Of a DNA stretch of 47,183 nucleotides, positions 32,473-42,403 are shown piece after piece. Below the pieces are notes generated by a model that did no database searches, was not told the DNA's origin, and saw only the letters and a list, made by a program, of their open reading frames with translations. Origin of the DNA: an uncultured bacterium (GTDB taxonomy: Bacteria > Cyanobacteriota > Vampirovibrionia > Obscuribacterales > Obscuribacteraceae); NCBI GenBank assembly GCA_903835185.1, contig CAILLX010000092.1, positions 1-47,183 of the forward strand. The letters run 5' to 3'. Position numbers and translations under genes: made by a program. Each line of letters starts with the position of its first letter. The first letter of the stretch is position 1.

Positions 32473-34905
32473 CTAAAGCTCAACTACTGTAACTCCGTCA
32501 CCTCCTTCGTAAAGTTCGCCACTGCGGAATGTCCTGGCATAAGCAGATGTACTCAGATACTCGCGAACTGCAGACTTAACAGCTCCTGTACCATGACCAT
32601 GAATGATCATGACCGAGCTTACAGCTTCAAGACAAGCTTCATCTAGAAAGCGCTCCAGGTCGGCTAAAGCAGCTTCCACCCGCCGCCCTCGCAAATCCAG
32701 AGTGTTAGTTGATGTGCGTACAAAGACTGACGGTCCATCCTTATAAGGACCACGCGAGACAACCCGGCCGGTTGGGCACGCTGGCTTGCCTGTGCTTCCT
32801 TTTCGAGCCGGACCAGGTCCGGCAGAGCTGGCAGGCTTGAGCACTTCTAAGTCAGAGAGATGCACTTTCATCTTTATATTGCCGGAGCGAACAGTAACAG
32901 CTTTGTCAGGGTGACAGGCAAGATCTGCTGGAGCTTCCACTATTAGTGCCACCTGGTTGAGCGACTTGACTCTTACAGTCATACCGGCAGCAACAACTGC
33001 CGGCGGTTGCCGCGTCGGCAAGGTTGATAGCACTTTCAAGTTTTTCTCTAACCGACCTACCTCCTTTTGAGTTTCTTGAGCAACTCTCATGCTCGGGTCT
33101 TTCTGCAGTGCAGCTATAAGCGACCGCACCTGGCTGCGCGCCTGTTTAAACTCTGCCTCTATTTCTTGTGCAAGGCTCTGGCGTAACTGCTCGCGCTCGG
33201 CATCTAAATCGCAGAGCTGTTTTTGTGCCTGGCGCTCCAGCTCGGTAGCAGTTGTAAGCGCCAGCCTGGCTGCCTCCTCGTCGTGGGACAACGCCTGCAA
33301 GCGGGACTCCAACTCCTCAGTCAACTTTTGCACATCCTTTATATTAGTTGCCAGATACGATACCGCCTTATCGACAACTTCAGCTCTCAACCCGAGACGC
33401 TGAGCAATAGTGGTTGCTTTGGAACTTCCAGGAACACCCACTCGCAGACGGTAAGTAGGTGAAAGTGTTGCTTCATCAAAATCAAGACTGGCATTGAGAA
33501 AACCGTTCTGCGTGTAAGCTAGCACCTTGAGCTCGCCATAATGTGTCGTTGATATAGTGAGTGTGCCACAGCTGTTTAAATGTTCAAGTATTGCCCGTGC
33601 CAGAGCTGCCCCTTCTGCAGGATCAGTTCCTACGCCAATCTCATCCAACAACACAAGCGAGCCGGCACCAGAATGTTCAACAATCTCAACCAGGCTAGTC
33701 ATATGTGAGGAGAAAGTGGAGAGATTGGCAGCCAGAGATTGCTCATCACCAATATCGGCAAAGATCTCATTAAAGACAACAGCTACCGAGCCTGGCGCAA
33801 CTGGCAATAACAACCCAGCACGAACCATCAAAGATAAAAGACCTAAAGTTTTTAAAAAAACTGTTTTGCCACCAGTATTAGGGCCAGTAACAACCATGGT
33901 GCGCTCGTCTTCGCCAAGCACCAGATCGTTTGGTATCACTCTGGCTTTATGGGCAGGGTCCTGCAAAATGAGTAGAGGATGTTTTGCTGCCTTAAGATTG
34001 ACCTTGCCGCGTGCTGTCAGGTCAGGACGCTGCCCGTTATAGCTGGCAGCCAGACGTGCTCTGGCTGCAATAAAATCAAGCTCTACCAGAGCACCGAAGC
34101 AAGAACTGAGTTCTGCGGAGTGCTCATAGGCAAGCTGGCTTAACTCAGTCAGAATGCGTGCAACCTCCCGCTCAACCTCCACCTCCGTCAGACGCAGTTT
34201 ATTAGCCAGTTCGACCACTACCGTCGGCTCTACATACACAGTGAGTCCGGAGGCAGAACTGTCATGAACAATACCGGCGATGGTGCTGCGACTGCTGGCA
34301 TTTACAGGCAGTACATATCTGCCTGCTCGCTGAGTAAATAGCGGCTCCTGAAGTGCCTTTGATAAAGTGGAAGAGTGAATAATCCGCAGCAGTTCATCTT
34401 TAATCTGACTATCGATTCTCTTGATCTCTCGTCGGCAAGAGAAAAGATGGCTGCTTGCTTCATCTTTTACCTGTGCAGATGAATCTATAGCAGCATCAAT
34501 TGCGTCTGCCAGCGACTGCAATACAGGCAAGCGTCCTAGAAATCCTGTCAAGTGCGGGAAGGCTGTGCGATCGAGCAGACAAAGAGATCCTCTTGTTCTA
34601 CGCGCACAGGCAAGGACAGCTTTGATATCCAGCAGTTCTGAGGCGTTAAGAGACGCCGCAGCCCCCAGTCGCAACAGCACCCCGCGCAATTCAGGGAGGT
34701 CTTCAAATGAAAGCGCAGCGCGCGCCTCCAGCAAGCTCAAGGCTTCGGCAGTCTCATCCAGCAGTATGGCGCTTACAACCAGACCAGCATCCGGCTGCAA
34801 GGAGAGACACATCTGCCTGCCCCAGGCGGTAGAAGCTTCAGCCGCCAGGAACTCAGTAAGGCTATCCCATTCTAAAGCGCGCCATGTACGTGCACAGATA
34901 TCCAC
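32473..34905 (-). CDS. mutS2: MutS2 family protein
   Basis: A cytosolic DNA-binding ATPase of 810 residues. In other bacteria MutS2 suppresses homologous recombination or rescues collided ribosomes. It lacks the mismatch-recognition domain of MutS, as expected, and starts in the core region (LEWDSLTEFLAAEASTAWGR). The Walker A site is GPNTGGKT at 341-348, followed by STFSSHMTSLV and the Walker B region VLLDEIGVGTDPAEGAALA. A coiled coil (about 510-640) and a KOW-like segment precede the C-terminal Smr nuclease domain at 736-810, with LDLRGRR and the catalytic-type HGHGTG. All domains are present. A 93-residue gene lies 11 bases upstream and is probably co-transcribed. Confidence 0.95.
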   Translation of the reverse strand: MDICARTWRALEWDSLTEFLAAEASTAWGRQMCLSLQPDAGLVVSAILLDETAEALSLLEARAALSFEDLPELRGVLLRLGAAASLNASELLDIKAVLACARRTRGSLCLLDRTAFPHLTGFLGRLPVLQSLADAIDAAIDSSAQVKDEASSHLFSCRREIKRIDSQIKDELLRIIHSSTLSKALQEPLFTQRAGRYVLPVNASSRSTIAGIVHDSSASGLTVYVEPTVVVELANKLRLTEVEVEREVARILTELSQLAYEHSAELSSCFGALVELDFIAARARLAASYNGQRPDLTARGKVNLKAAKHPLLILQDPAHKARVIPNDLVLGEDERTMVVTGPNTGGKTVFLKTLGLLSLMVRAGLLLPVAPGSVAVVFNEIFADIGDEQSLAANLSTFSSHMTSLVEIVEHSGAGSLVLLDEIGVGTDPAEGAALARAILEHLNSCGTLTISTTHYGELKVLAYTQNGFLNASLDFDEATLSPTYRLRVGVPGSSKATTIAQRLGLRAEVVDKAVSYLATNIKDVQKLTEELESRLQALSHDEEAARLALTTATELERQAQKQLCDLDAEREQLRQSLAQEIEAEFKQARSQVRSLIAALQKDPSMRVAQETQKEVGRLEKNLKVLSTLPTRQPPAVVAAGMTVRVKSLNQVALIVEAPADLACHPDKAVTVRSGNIKMKVHLSDLEVLKPASSAGPGPARKGSTGKPACPTGRVVSRGPYKDGPSVFVRTSTNTLDLRGRRVEAALADLERFLDEACLEAVSSVMIIHGHGTGAVKSAVREYLSTSAYARTFRSGELYEGGDGVTVVEL

Positions 34906-34916
34906 TCTAGCGCCGA

Positions 34917-35198
34917 CTAATTCAACTCGCTGTTTACAGAAGGATCCTGGATACCAAGCGGTACTAGCCTCTCAATACCAAGAGAACCCATAAGCTTCTT
35001 CAGACGAATCTTTTGTAGCTCATAACACCGGTTGTTCCGCTTGTAAACTATGCCAATGCGCTCCAGTTGCTTAATTGCATCAACATGACCAGCCGGCACC
35101 TGTCCCACATCTATCGGTCCACTAGCATTCAGCCAGGAGATGGTTGGCTCAAGCACTCCCAGAAGTTTACGCATCGGTTGTTCATAAAGGGGCATCAT
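34917..35198 (-). CDS. Small protein of unknown function upstream of mutS2, winged-helix-like
   Basis: A 93-residue protein starting at the first of two adjacent ATG codons, with GGAGGG seven bases upstream, a very strong ribosome binding site. The central part VDAIKQLERIGIVYKRNNRC, then Y-E-L, has the shape of a winged helix (helix, L-x-x-x-G-h-V/I-Y wing), and the C-terminal part is Lys- and Arg-rich. I recognise no specific family. It ends 11 bases before mutS2, so the genes form an operon. A DNA- or RNA-binding role would fit the context but is inference. Confidence 0.65.
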   Translation of the reverse strand: MMPLYEQPMRKLLGVLEPTISWLNASGPIDVGQVPAGHVDAIKQLERIGIVYKRNNRCYELQKIRLKKLMGSLGIERLVPLGIQDPSVNSELN

Positions 35199-35335
35199 AT
35201 AAAATCCCTCCGCTCCCTCCTCGTCAAGCTTAAATTGTATCCCCTTGGCGTCTATAAAGCGCTATTGACGGTGCACACTAGTAGTGCATTTCCTAAATAA
35301 TGCAACACCCGCACGGTCCGACTGTATCGATACTT

Positions 35336-35368
35336 TGGAAACGCATTAGTTGTAGCAGAACGTTTCCA
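35336..35368. promoter_or_regulatory. Inverted repeat TGGAAACG/CGTTTCCA upstream of the gamma-carbonic-anhydrase gene
   Basis: Perfect 8-base arms at 35336-35343 and 35361-35368 are separated by 17 bases, 49 bases before the ATG of the plus-strand gene. The arm spacing would suit a dimeric regulator, but there is no supporting second copy. Confidence 0.3.
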
Positions 35369-35416
35369 GATATACGGAAAGCGGCAGACACCTTGTCAGG
35401 AAGGTAGACTTTAGCG

Positions 35417-35932
35417 ATGATCTATCCATACAGTGAGATTGAACCTGTCATAGCTGCAACTGCTTTCGTTGCGCCTACAGCTGTGTTGATTGGGCAGGTA
35501 ACCGTCGCCGAAGGAGCTTCGGTCTGGTTCCATTGTGTAGTGCGAGCAGACATCAATCATGTCAAGATTGGGGTTAACACCAATATTCAAGATGGCTGCA
35601 TGTTGCATGTGACCCACCGCAATCCGCTCATTATTGAAGACCGAGTAACCTGCGGACACGGGGCTATCTTGCATGCCTGCCACATCGAATCAGACTGCCT
35701 CATCGCCATGGGTGCTATTGTCCTGGATGGAGCTACAGTTGGTGCCGGCTCAATTGTTGCTGCCGGAGCATTAGTAGCACCGGGTTCCAGCATCCCACCC
35801 GGAAGCCTGGTGATGGGCGTGCCTGGCAAAGTAATCCGTCCGGTGGGCTCCGAAGATCGCATTCGCATTGAAAAAGGCTGGCAGAACTATGTCCGTTATT
35901 CAGCCGACTACCGCAGTATGAACCTGGAATAA
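35417..35932 (+). CDS. Gamma-carbonic-anhydrase-like hexapeptide-repeat protein (YrdA/PaaY type)
   Basis: A 171-residue left-handed beta-helix protein expected to form a trimer in the cytosol. Hexapeptide repeats run from about 18 to 145. The three-His zinc or iron site of gamma carbonic anhydrases is visible: LHVTH at 63-67 and CGHGAILHAC at 79-88, with His 81 and His 86. IQDGCMLHV and MGVPGKVIRPV are typical of the YrdA/PaaY/Cam branch. The proton-shuttle Glu loop of archaeal Cam is absent, as in most bacterial relatives, so carbonic anhydrase activity is plausible but not certain. It is a single gene, divergent from the mutS2 operon. Confidence 0.9.
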   Translation: MIYPYSEIEPVIAATAFVAPTAVLIGQVTVAEGASVWFHCVVRADINHVKIGVNTNIQDGCMLHVTHRNPLIIEDRVTCGHGAILHACHIESDCLIAMGAIVLDGATVGAGSIVAAGALVAPGSSIPPGSLVMGVPGKVIRPVGSEDRIRIEKGWQNYVRYSADYRSMNLE

Positions 35933-36031
35933 GGCGTAGTACAGCCCTTCGTAGCATCTGAGGCATATTTGCAAATTTTAGCTGCTGGATTGTCTGGTCG
36001 CCGTTCTGCTACATGCCAGCTACGGACAGGA

Positions 36032-37042
36032 TCATTCAGGAGCCAGCGGCTGTGATACCTGAGCCGACTTGAGTGCAGCTTTGTTTTGGACATAAGCAAC
36101 CAACCAGCCCTTTACTGTTTGCAATGTATCTGGTTGAACAAAGGCTGTCTCAAGCAATATGTGCCCTCGATTGTGGAACCAGCGCACAGTCCGGTCCTTT
36201 GACTTGAGGTTGGCAAGCAATACAACCACTGCATTTGATTTTAAAAGCCGATCAGCATCGCCTTGAATAATTAAAATGGGAACGTTAGCTGGCACCTTGG
36301 CAATCTGCTTGCGTGTGGACATCATGAAAATCTGACTTTTCAGCAGATCAAAGCTGTTTAAGTTCTTACGTACAAGCGGATCATCAAGCATTCCCTGTAC
36401 TATCCTGGGATCTTCAGAAGCGCAGATTCTTATGTAAGGTGCCAGGTCAAGCGGCTTGTTAGGACCGGAGCAGGCTCGCGGCACGTCGGCTATTACATGT
36501 CGGTTAACAAAAGTACGGCGCTTGATGGCCGGACTGGAAAGAATAAGCCCGGCGACCTTCTCCGGACAGGCAGCACTGGTGCGAATAGCCAGGTCAGCGC
36601 CCAGGCTCTCCCCAACCAGGAAAAGCGGCAGTCCCGGATAGTTGGACTTCAATCTGGTCACAAGTTTAACAAGATCGCAAAAGCTCTGGTCGTAATCGAC
36701 CCTCAGATCTGCCTTCAGTTCGCCTGTGCCTGTCACCCAGTGCCCGTAGCCGCGCAAATCAGGAGCCACTACAAGAAATTTTTGTGAAGCCAGATTTTCA
36801 GCAAGAACAGAAAAAGTACCGGCATGCATTGCCAGCCCGTGGACAGCAACCACAACACCCAGGCAACCGGAGCCAGGTACCCCCCAGGTATAGATTGGCA
36901 TCTGTAGTTCATGAGAAAGCTGGTTGGAGTCCTGCTGATCGGCAGCGACTCCGTCAGCTACGCTCAGGGCACAAAGCAGCAAGGCAGAGCAACTGGCTAC
37001 AGCCAGCGCTCTTAATCTGGACCAAATTGTTAAATGAGTCAT
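36032..37042 (-). CDS. Exported alpha/beta hydrolase (lysophospholipase-like)
   Basis: A 336-residue serine hydrolase. An in-frame ATG at 37123 exists, but the ATG at 37042 begins a signal-peptide-like N-terminus (MTHLTIWSRLRALAVASCSA followed by a Leu-rich stretch, cleavage near GVAAD) and has AGAGG just upstream. The alpha/beta hydrolase elements are VVAVHGLAMHAGTF (oxyanion region), VVAPDLRGYG, the nucleophile elbow GESLG with Ser 146, IIQGDADRLL (catalytic Asp) and the late His in HNRGHILLE. The H-G-x-x-x-H and D-x-R-G-x-G motifs suggest the monoglyceride lipase/lysophospholipase group (Hydrolase_4). The substrate is unproven. Convergent with the carbonic-anhydrase-like gene and divergent from carB. 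Confidence 0.85.
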   Translation of the reverse strand: MTHLTIWSRLRALAVASCSALLLCALSVADGVAADQQDSNQLSHELQMPIYTWGVPGSGCLGVVVAVHGLAMHAGTFSVLAENLASQKFLVVAPDLRGYGHWVTGTGELKADLRVDYDQSFCDLVKLVTRLKSNYPGLPLFLVGESLGADLAIRTSAACPEKVAGLILSSPAIKRRTFVNRHVIADVPRACSGPNKPLDLAPYIRICASEDPRIVQGMLDDPLVRKNLNSFDLLKSQIFMMSTRKQIAKVPANVPILIIQGDADRLLKSNAVVVLLANLKSKDRTVRWFHNRGHILLETAFVQPDTLQTVKGWLVAYVQNKAALKSAQVSQPLAPE

Positions 37043-37220
37043 CCAGCCTCTTTCTTGCTTTATAGGGTAAGTGCCGCCAAAAGCATGATAGCCCGACTCC
37101 AGCTGTCTTTGCCTATCATCCATACTTATCTACCAAGTTGTGAAGCTTTCTAAAACTGAAATAGCAAAGATTTTACAACTGGTCTCAGCTATGCACTGAG
37201 CCGTGTACACTTTCAGCTAA

Positions 37221-37249
37221 TTGACAGCTGTATTCTTAAGAGCTAAAAG
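37221..37249 (+). promoter_or_regulatory. Putative sigma-70-type promoter of carB
   Basis: A consensus -35 box TTGACA at 37221-37226, 17 bases, then TAAAAG at 37244-37249. Transcription would start around 37256, only about ten bases before the carB ATG at 37267, giving a very short leader with no PyrR or pyrimidine attenuator. Confidence 0.45.
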
Positions 37250-37266
37250 AGCTGGCTGATAAATAG

Positions 37267-40200
37267 ATGCCAAAGCGCACTGATATAAGCAAAATACTCG
37301 TCCTGGGCGCAGGACCAATCACAATTGGACAGGCGTGCGAATTTGACTATTCAGGAACGCAGGCTTGTAAAGCGCTAAGGGATGAGGGATTCCAGGTTGT
37401 TCTTCTCAATTCCAACCCAGCCACAATCATGACCGATCCAGAGGTGGCTGATCGTACTTACATAGAGCCAGTGACAGCAGAAGTGGCCAGAGAGATTATT
37501 GCCAGAGAACGCCCTCAGGCTTTATTGCCTACTATGGGTGGTCAGACCAGCCTCAACATTGCTGTTGAGCTCTTCGAGTCAGGGACATTGACTGAGTTTG
37601 GCGTTGAACTGATTGGTGCCAACATTGAGGCTATAAAGCTGGCAGAAGACAGAGACCTGTTCAAGTCGAAAATGTTAGAAATCGGGCTTAACGTGCCCAA
37701 GTCGGGCATAGCCAGGAAAATGAGTGATGTGAAGGATATCACTTCGGCTATCGGCTTTCCCATTATCATCCGTCCTGCTTTTACACTTGGTGGCGCCGGC
37801 GGTGGCATAGCGTACAATCAGGAAGAATTAGATGAGATTGCTGGCAACGGTCTTAACGCCAGTCCAGTTCATGAAATTCTCCTGGAAGAGTCTGTTATAG
37901 GCTGGAAAGAGATTGAGCTGGAGGTAATGAGAGACCGGCTCGACAATGTCGTCATTATTTGCTCAATTGAAAACTTCGACCCGATGGGTGTACATACTGG
38001 AGACTCAATTACAGTAGCCCCAGTGCAGACGCTGAGCGACAAAGAGTATCAGCAGCTTCGTTCTGCTTCTATCAAAGTAATCAGGGCAGTAGGAGTTGAT
38101 TGCGGCGGATCGAACATTCAGTTTGGACTCAACCCGTCAGATGGACGGATTGTAGTCATTGAGATGAACCCACGTGTCTCGCGATCGTCAGCATTAGCAA
38201 GCAAAGCCACCGGCTATCCTATTGCTAAGATTGCTGCCAAGCTGGCAGTAGGGTTTACACTCAATGAGATACCAAACGACATCACGCGCACTACACCTGC
38301 ATCTTTTGAGCCTTCAATTGATTATGTTGTAACCAAAATACCGCGCTTTGACTTTGAGAAATTCCGTGGCACTGACACAACTTTGACCACTCAGATGAAA
38401 TCTGTAGGAGAAGTGATGGCGATTGGCCGCACTTTTCAGGAGTCTCTCCAGAAAGCTCTGCGCGGGCTCGAATTAGGATTAAACGGGTTTGCTGCCGTGA
38501 GCTTGCGCCTGGAAGCCGACCTACCTGTATGGAGGCGTAGGCTCTCAGTCCCGAGCAACCACCGCCTCACAGATCTCTTTGGGGCTTTTCAGGCTGGCAT
38601 AACACTTGCCGAGATCAATGAGCTCAGTCATATTGACCTCTGGTTTCTCGATAATCTGCATGAACTTTATGAGCAAACAGTCAAATTGAAAGCTTCCGGA
38701 GTGTCATGCGCTGAACTGAATCATCACTGCCTCTTTAAGCTCAAACAACTGGGCTTTGGCGACCGCCAGCTCGCTGCACTGCTGTGCCGGCAAGATCACG
38801 AAGTGTCCGAACAAGACATTTTTGCTCGCAGACAGGCTCTGGCAGTCACACCTGTTTATAAGACAATTGACACCTGTGCTGCCGAGTTTCCTGCCTCTAC
38901 TCCTTATATGTATTCGACATATGAAGAAGAGTCTGAGGTACCGGAGAGCAGCCGCCCCAAGATAATCATCCTCGGTGGCGGGCCAAACCGCATAGGTCAG
39001 GGCATTGAGTTTGATTACTGTTGCGTCCAGGCAAGTATAGCTTTGCGAGAACTTGGTTATGAATCAATCATGATCAACTCCAACCCCGAGACTGTCTCAA
39101 CTGACTATGATGTTTCAGACAGGCTTTACTTTGAACCGCTTACTCTGGAAGACGTGTCCAACATAGCTCTAGTCGAGAAGCCGGAAGGAGTCCTGGTTCA
39201 GCTCGGCGGGCAGACACCGCTCAAGCTGGCGCACGGACTGGCTGAACGCGGCATAAAGATATTGGGAACTTCGCCTGAGTCTATTGATATTGCCGAAGAC
39301 AGGGCCCGCTTCGGACAGCTGGTCAAACAACTTGGCTTGCGGCAACCGGCAGGCACAATTGCCTACCGCGCAGAGCAGGTGCTACCTGCTGCCGAGCAGG
39401 TAGGTTATCCAGTGCTGGTGCGCCCCAGCTATGTGCTGGGCGGGCGAGCAATGCAGATTATTTATACTCCTGACGAGCTCAATGGGTGCCTCCGGCAAGG
39501 ATTTGCAGTGGCTCCTGATCGACCAGTTTTAATTGACGAGTTTCTCGAGAATGCCATTGAGATTGATGTAGATGCCATAGCTGACGGTCATGAAACTATA
39601 ATTGCCGGCATTATGGAACACATCGAACAAGCAGGTGTGCACTCTGGTGACAGCACATGTGTTTTGCCAACTCAAAGCATTCCGTTGAAAACAGTTGAAG
39701 AGATACGAGCAGCCACACAAGACCTAGCCAGAGAGCTCAAAGTGGTAGGGCTGATGAACATTCAGTTTGCATTGAAAGGCAGCGACCTTTATATCCTTGA
39801 GGTTAACCCACGCGCCAGCAGGACCATTCCTTTTGTCAGCAAAGCTACGGGTGTTTCCTGGGCAAAGCTGGCAGCAAAAGTTATGGCCGGGCGCAAGTTA
39901 TCCGAGCTCGGCATTACAAGCAGGTTATTGCCGCCGCATGTTTCTGTTAAATCAGTAGTCATTCCTTTTAAAAGATTCCCTGGCAGCGAAATATCGCTCG
40001 GTCCTGAAATGCGTTCTACAGGCGAAGTAATGGGAATTGCAACTCATTTCGGTCTGGCGTTTGCCAAAGCACAACTTGGTGCTGGTCACATTTTGCCTGT
40101 AGCCGGCAAAGTCTTTATAAGTGTCTCGGATATTTACAAGCAGGATGTGGTGCCAATTGCGCAAAATCTTTATCAGCTCGGGCTCGAGCTGTACGCAACA

Positions 40201-40551
40201 CGCGGGACTGCACACACTCTCAAAGCTGGCGGCATACCGGCGGCAGTAGTAAACAAAGTCTCTGAAGGCAGACCAAACATTGTCGATCGGATTAAGAACA
40301 GAGAGATTAATCTGGTTATTAATATCCCCTCCGGACGGACGGCTCACTACGACGATCAACTCATCAGACGGGCGTCAATCAATTACAATGTTCCGGTTGT
40401 CACCACACTTTCTGGAGCCAAGGCAACAGCATCTGCAATTGCAGCTCTACAGCAAGGGACACTGGGAGTTAAGAGTTTGCAAGAGTATCACAGCAAGATT
40501 GACTACTGGGAAGCTGCCGAAGGTCATGCGGTTGTTGCTTCCCAGTCTTAG
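37267..40551 (+). CDS. carB: Carbamoyl-phosphate synthase large subunit
   Basis: The 1094-residue synthetase subunit. It makes carbamoyl phosphate for arginine and pyrimidine synthesis from bicarbonate, ATP and ammonia delivered by CarA. The two homologous halves are plain: [19 protein letters not shown] at the start and [18 protein letters not shown] near 572, each followed by an ATP-grasp domain ([31 protein letters not shown]) and the metal-binding endings [20 protein letters not shown] and [18 protein letters not shown]. The C-terminal allosteric domain (about 950-1094, VFISVSD onward) is present. carA and other pyrimidine genes are not adjacent in the window. deoC follows 68 bases later. 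Confidence 0.97.
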   Translation: MPKRTDISKILVLGAGPITIGQACEFDYSGTQACKALRDEGFQVVLLNSNPATIMTDPEVADRTYIEPVTAEVAREIIARERPQALLPTMGGQTSLNIAVELFESGTLTEFGVELIGANIEAIKLAEDRDLFKSKMLEIGLNVPKSGIARKMSDVKDITSAIGFPIIIRPAFTLGGAGGGIAYNQEELDEIAGNGLNASPVHEILLEESVIGWKEIELEVMRDRLDNVVIICSIENFDPMGVHTGDSITVAPVQTLSDKEYQQLRSASIKVIRAVGVDCGGSNIQFGLNPSDGRIVVIEMNPRVSRSSALASKATGYPIAKIAAKLAVGFTLNEIPNDITRTTPASFEPSIDYVVTKIPRFDFEKFRGTDTTLTTQMKSVGEVMAIGRTFQESLQKALRGLELGLNGFAAVSLRLEADLPVWRRRLSVPSNHRLTDLFGAFQAGITLAEINELSHIDLWFLDNLHELYEQTVKLKASGVSCAELNHHCLFKLKQLGFGDRQLAALLCRQDHEVSEQDIFARRQALAVTPVYKTIDTCAAEFPASTPYMYSTYEEESEVPESSRPKIIILGGGPNRIGQGIEFDYCCVQASIALRELGYESIMINSNPETVSTDYDVSDRLYFEPLTLEDVSNIALVEKPEGVLVQLGGQTPLKLAHGLAERGIKILGTSPESIDIAEDRARFGQLVKQLGLRQPAGTIAYRAEQVLPAAEQVGYPVLVRPSYVLGGRAMQIIYTPDELNGCLRQGFAVAPDRPVLIDEFLENAIEIDVDAIADGHETIIAGIMEHIEQAGVHSGDSTCVLPTQSIPLKTVEEIRAATQDLARELKVVGLMNIQFALKGSDLYILEVNPRASRTIPFVSKATGVSWAKLAAKVMAGRKLSELGITSRLLPPHVSVKSVVIPFKRFPGSEISLGPEMRSTGEVMGIATHFGLAFAKAQLGAGHILPVAGKVFISVSDIYKQDVVPIAQNLYQLGLELYATRGTAHTLKAGGIPAAVVNKVSEGRPNIVDRIKNREINLVINIPSGRTAHYDDQLIRRASINYNVPVVTTLSGAKATASAIAALQQGTLGVKSLQEYHSKIDYWEAAEGHAVVASQS

Positions 40552-40619
40552 CAACATAAGGTAATTCGGACACATAAGCCTCATCAAACTAGCAAATACA
40601 AACATAAGGGAGTACAGCG

Positions 40620-41300
40620 GTGAATCAAGAGATAGCCCAATATATAGATCACACCTTGTTGAACCCATCGGCAACACGAGCCGATATTAGCCGGCTCTGT
40701 GCCGAAGCGCAGCAGTGGGGATTTTTTGCTGTATGTGTCAACCCTCACTTTGTGCGCCAGTGCGTTAAAGAACTGGCATCAAGTAAGGTGTCTGTTGCTA
40801 CAGTGATAGGCTTCCCGCTGGGAGCCAATCTCATGGATATTAAAATTGCCGAATCACAGCGAGCCATCTCCGAAGGAGCTGAAGAGCTGGATATGGTTAT
40901 AAACATTTCTGCCTTGAAGGATCAAGAACTTGACTTTGTGACAGAAGAGATTCGCTCCATTGTTAAAATCTCACGCGATCACCTGGTGAAGGTAATTATT
41001 GAATGTGATCTCTTAACTGACGAAGAGAAAGTTGCAGCAACAGAAGCGTGTGCTCGCGCTGGTGCCGGCATGGTTAAGACATCAACTGGTTTTGTCAAAG
41101 ATGGCAAAGGAGCCACTGTCGAAGACATTACTTTGATTAAACAGACATTGGGAAGCGCCCGGGTCGGCATCAAAGCAAGCGCCGGCATTCGCGACTATGC
41201 CAAAGCCAAAGCCTTAATAGAAGCCGGAGCAACTCGCCTGGGCACTTCTGCCGGCATAGCCATCATCCAGGGTGCGCAAGCAGTCAGATCAGCCTACTGA
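40620..41300 (+). CDS. deoC: Deoxyribose-phosphate aldolase
   Basis: A cytosolic TIM-barrel class I aldolase of 226 residues that splits 2-deoxyribose-5-phosphate into glyceraldehyde-3-phosphate and acetaldehyde. It starts at GTG with AAGGGAG seven bases upstream. IDHTLLNP opens the barrel. The acid-base Asp is in ELDMVIN (Asp 91), the Schiff-base Lys 153 in MVKTSTGF, and the second Lys 185 in GIKASAGIRD. All are intact. No other nucleoside catabolism genes (deoA, deoD) are nearby; it may be read with carB or from its own promoter. Confidence 0.96.
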   Translation: MNQEIAQYIDHTLLNPSATRADISRLCAEAQQWGFFAVCVNPHFVRQCVKELASSKVSVATVIGFPLGANLMDIKIAESQRAISEGAEELDMVINISALKDQELDFVTEEIRSIVKISRDHLVKVIIECDLLTDEEKVAATEACARAGAGMVKTSTGFVKDGKGATVEDITLIKQTLGSARVGIKASAGIRDYAKAKALIEAGATRLGTSAGIAIIQGAQAVRSAY

Positions 41301-41512
41301 AGTTTCCCCTTTTTCACGGACAATAACTTAGAGCGAGTCGCTATTGTGCCTCGGAGTTTTCCTCGGGTTTTTCCTATTGAGCATGACAAGTTGGCAAACT
41401 ATACTGAGCTTTCAGTTCAGGTGATGCTTGCTCGAATATCCATTGGGGCTGATTGAACCTGTCTGGCTCTAGAGGTGCATTGCATACGCCCTCATCTACT
41501 GAGGTATAACTA

Positions 41513-41986
41513 ATGCACGAAGACATGAACAATTGCATAGCTTTTCTGAAATGCTGTGGCCTTTTTGCTATGTTTGCTGGAGTTGTCGGCGGTTTAGGAT
41601 TCTTGTGGACCGCAGTATGTGTTCTCATTCTGAAGAAGTGGTCAGTAGCAGGCAAGCTGGCTGCTGTCGGTTTATGCGCAATTGGGTTGGGAATTGTAAC
41701 ATCAAGAGTGCTAAATTCGAGTGTTGCTTCAACCTATGATGTCCTTATTCCAGGTCCGCTAAAAGGGTGGTTATGGATTATCGGAATCGCCGTTCTCTTG
41801 GTCGCTGTTGGTTTTACTCTTATCAGTTGCTTCTTGCCGACAATAATCGCATTTAAGGCTAGAAAAAAGAATAGGAAGCTTGTTATGTGGTGGAATATTC
41901 TGCTTGGCTGGTTCCCGCTAGGTTGGTATCTTGCCCTTTATGAGTCCTTGAAAGATGACAACGGAACTAAACCAGGGTCAAAATGA
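41513..41986 (+). CDS. Small membrane protein with superinfection-immunity-like C-terminus
   Basis: A 157-residue integral membrane protein with GAGG eight bases before its ATG. Hydrophobic segments lie at about 8-38, 46-62, 84-112 and 124-142. The last 55 residues, CFLPTIIAFKARKKNRK followed by NILLGWFPLGWYLALYESL, match the layout of the superinfection immunity family (Imm_superinfect, typified by phage T4 Imm): P-T-I-h-A-x-x-+-x-x-x-x, N-h-h-h-G-W, G-W-h-x-A-L. In phage this protein blocks DNA entry of a second phage; chromosomal relatives are common and mostly uncharacterised, so an antiphage role is only a possibility. Its neighbours include other accessory genes. Confidence 0.65.
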   Translation: MHEDMNNCIAFLKCCGLFAMFAGVVGGLGFLWTAVCVLILKKWSVAGKLAAVGLCAIGLGIVTSRVLNSSVASTYDVLIPGPLKGWLWIIGIAVLLVAVGFTLISCFLPTIIAFKARKKNRKLVMWWNILLGWFPLGWYLALYESLKDDNGTKPGSK

Positions 41987-42403
41987 TGCGGCGGCTAGCA
42001 CTGTTTCGTATGGATTGCTGCCCCAACGCTAACCTCATGCAATCGGCAGTCAGGAATTCGACTAATGTTGCACCGTTACAGAGCAACTTGCCAGGATTAG
42101 AAGTACTGACGCGACTGACAGTAGCCAGGGATGTTCACCTCGACAAGTTACTCCCCGGCAAACGGACTCTGGAGCTCACTGAACGGATACTGAGTTGCAC
42201 ACAATTGGCACACCGTGTAGGCAATAATATATAATAGTAAGCAACAGCGTCCAGCATTTGCTCGACAGTTTACAGGAATTACGTCCAGCCAGTCATGAAG
42301 TTTCGGCATATGCTGAGCGATCGATTTGAGCCAAGCAGGGACGGACGGAAACAGTACTGTCGTATGACACGCAATAGCAGATGAAGATTTTGCTGGAGCC
42401 AAG
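41987..42403. other. Gap of about 400 bases before the receiver-HPt gene
   Basis: A frame of 83 codons at 41983-42234 overlaps the preceding stop (ATGATG), but its composition is not protein-like and I do not call it. TGGAG at about 42393 is the ribosome binding site of the next gene. Nothing else stands out. Confidence 0.4.

Noticed and set aside
41983-42234. Plus-strand frame of 83 codons overlapping the end of the immunity-like gene
   Set aside because: The overlap looks operon-like, but the product has no protein-like pattern and no homologous features I can recognise.
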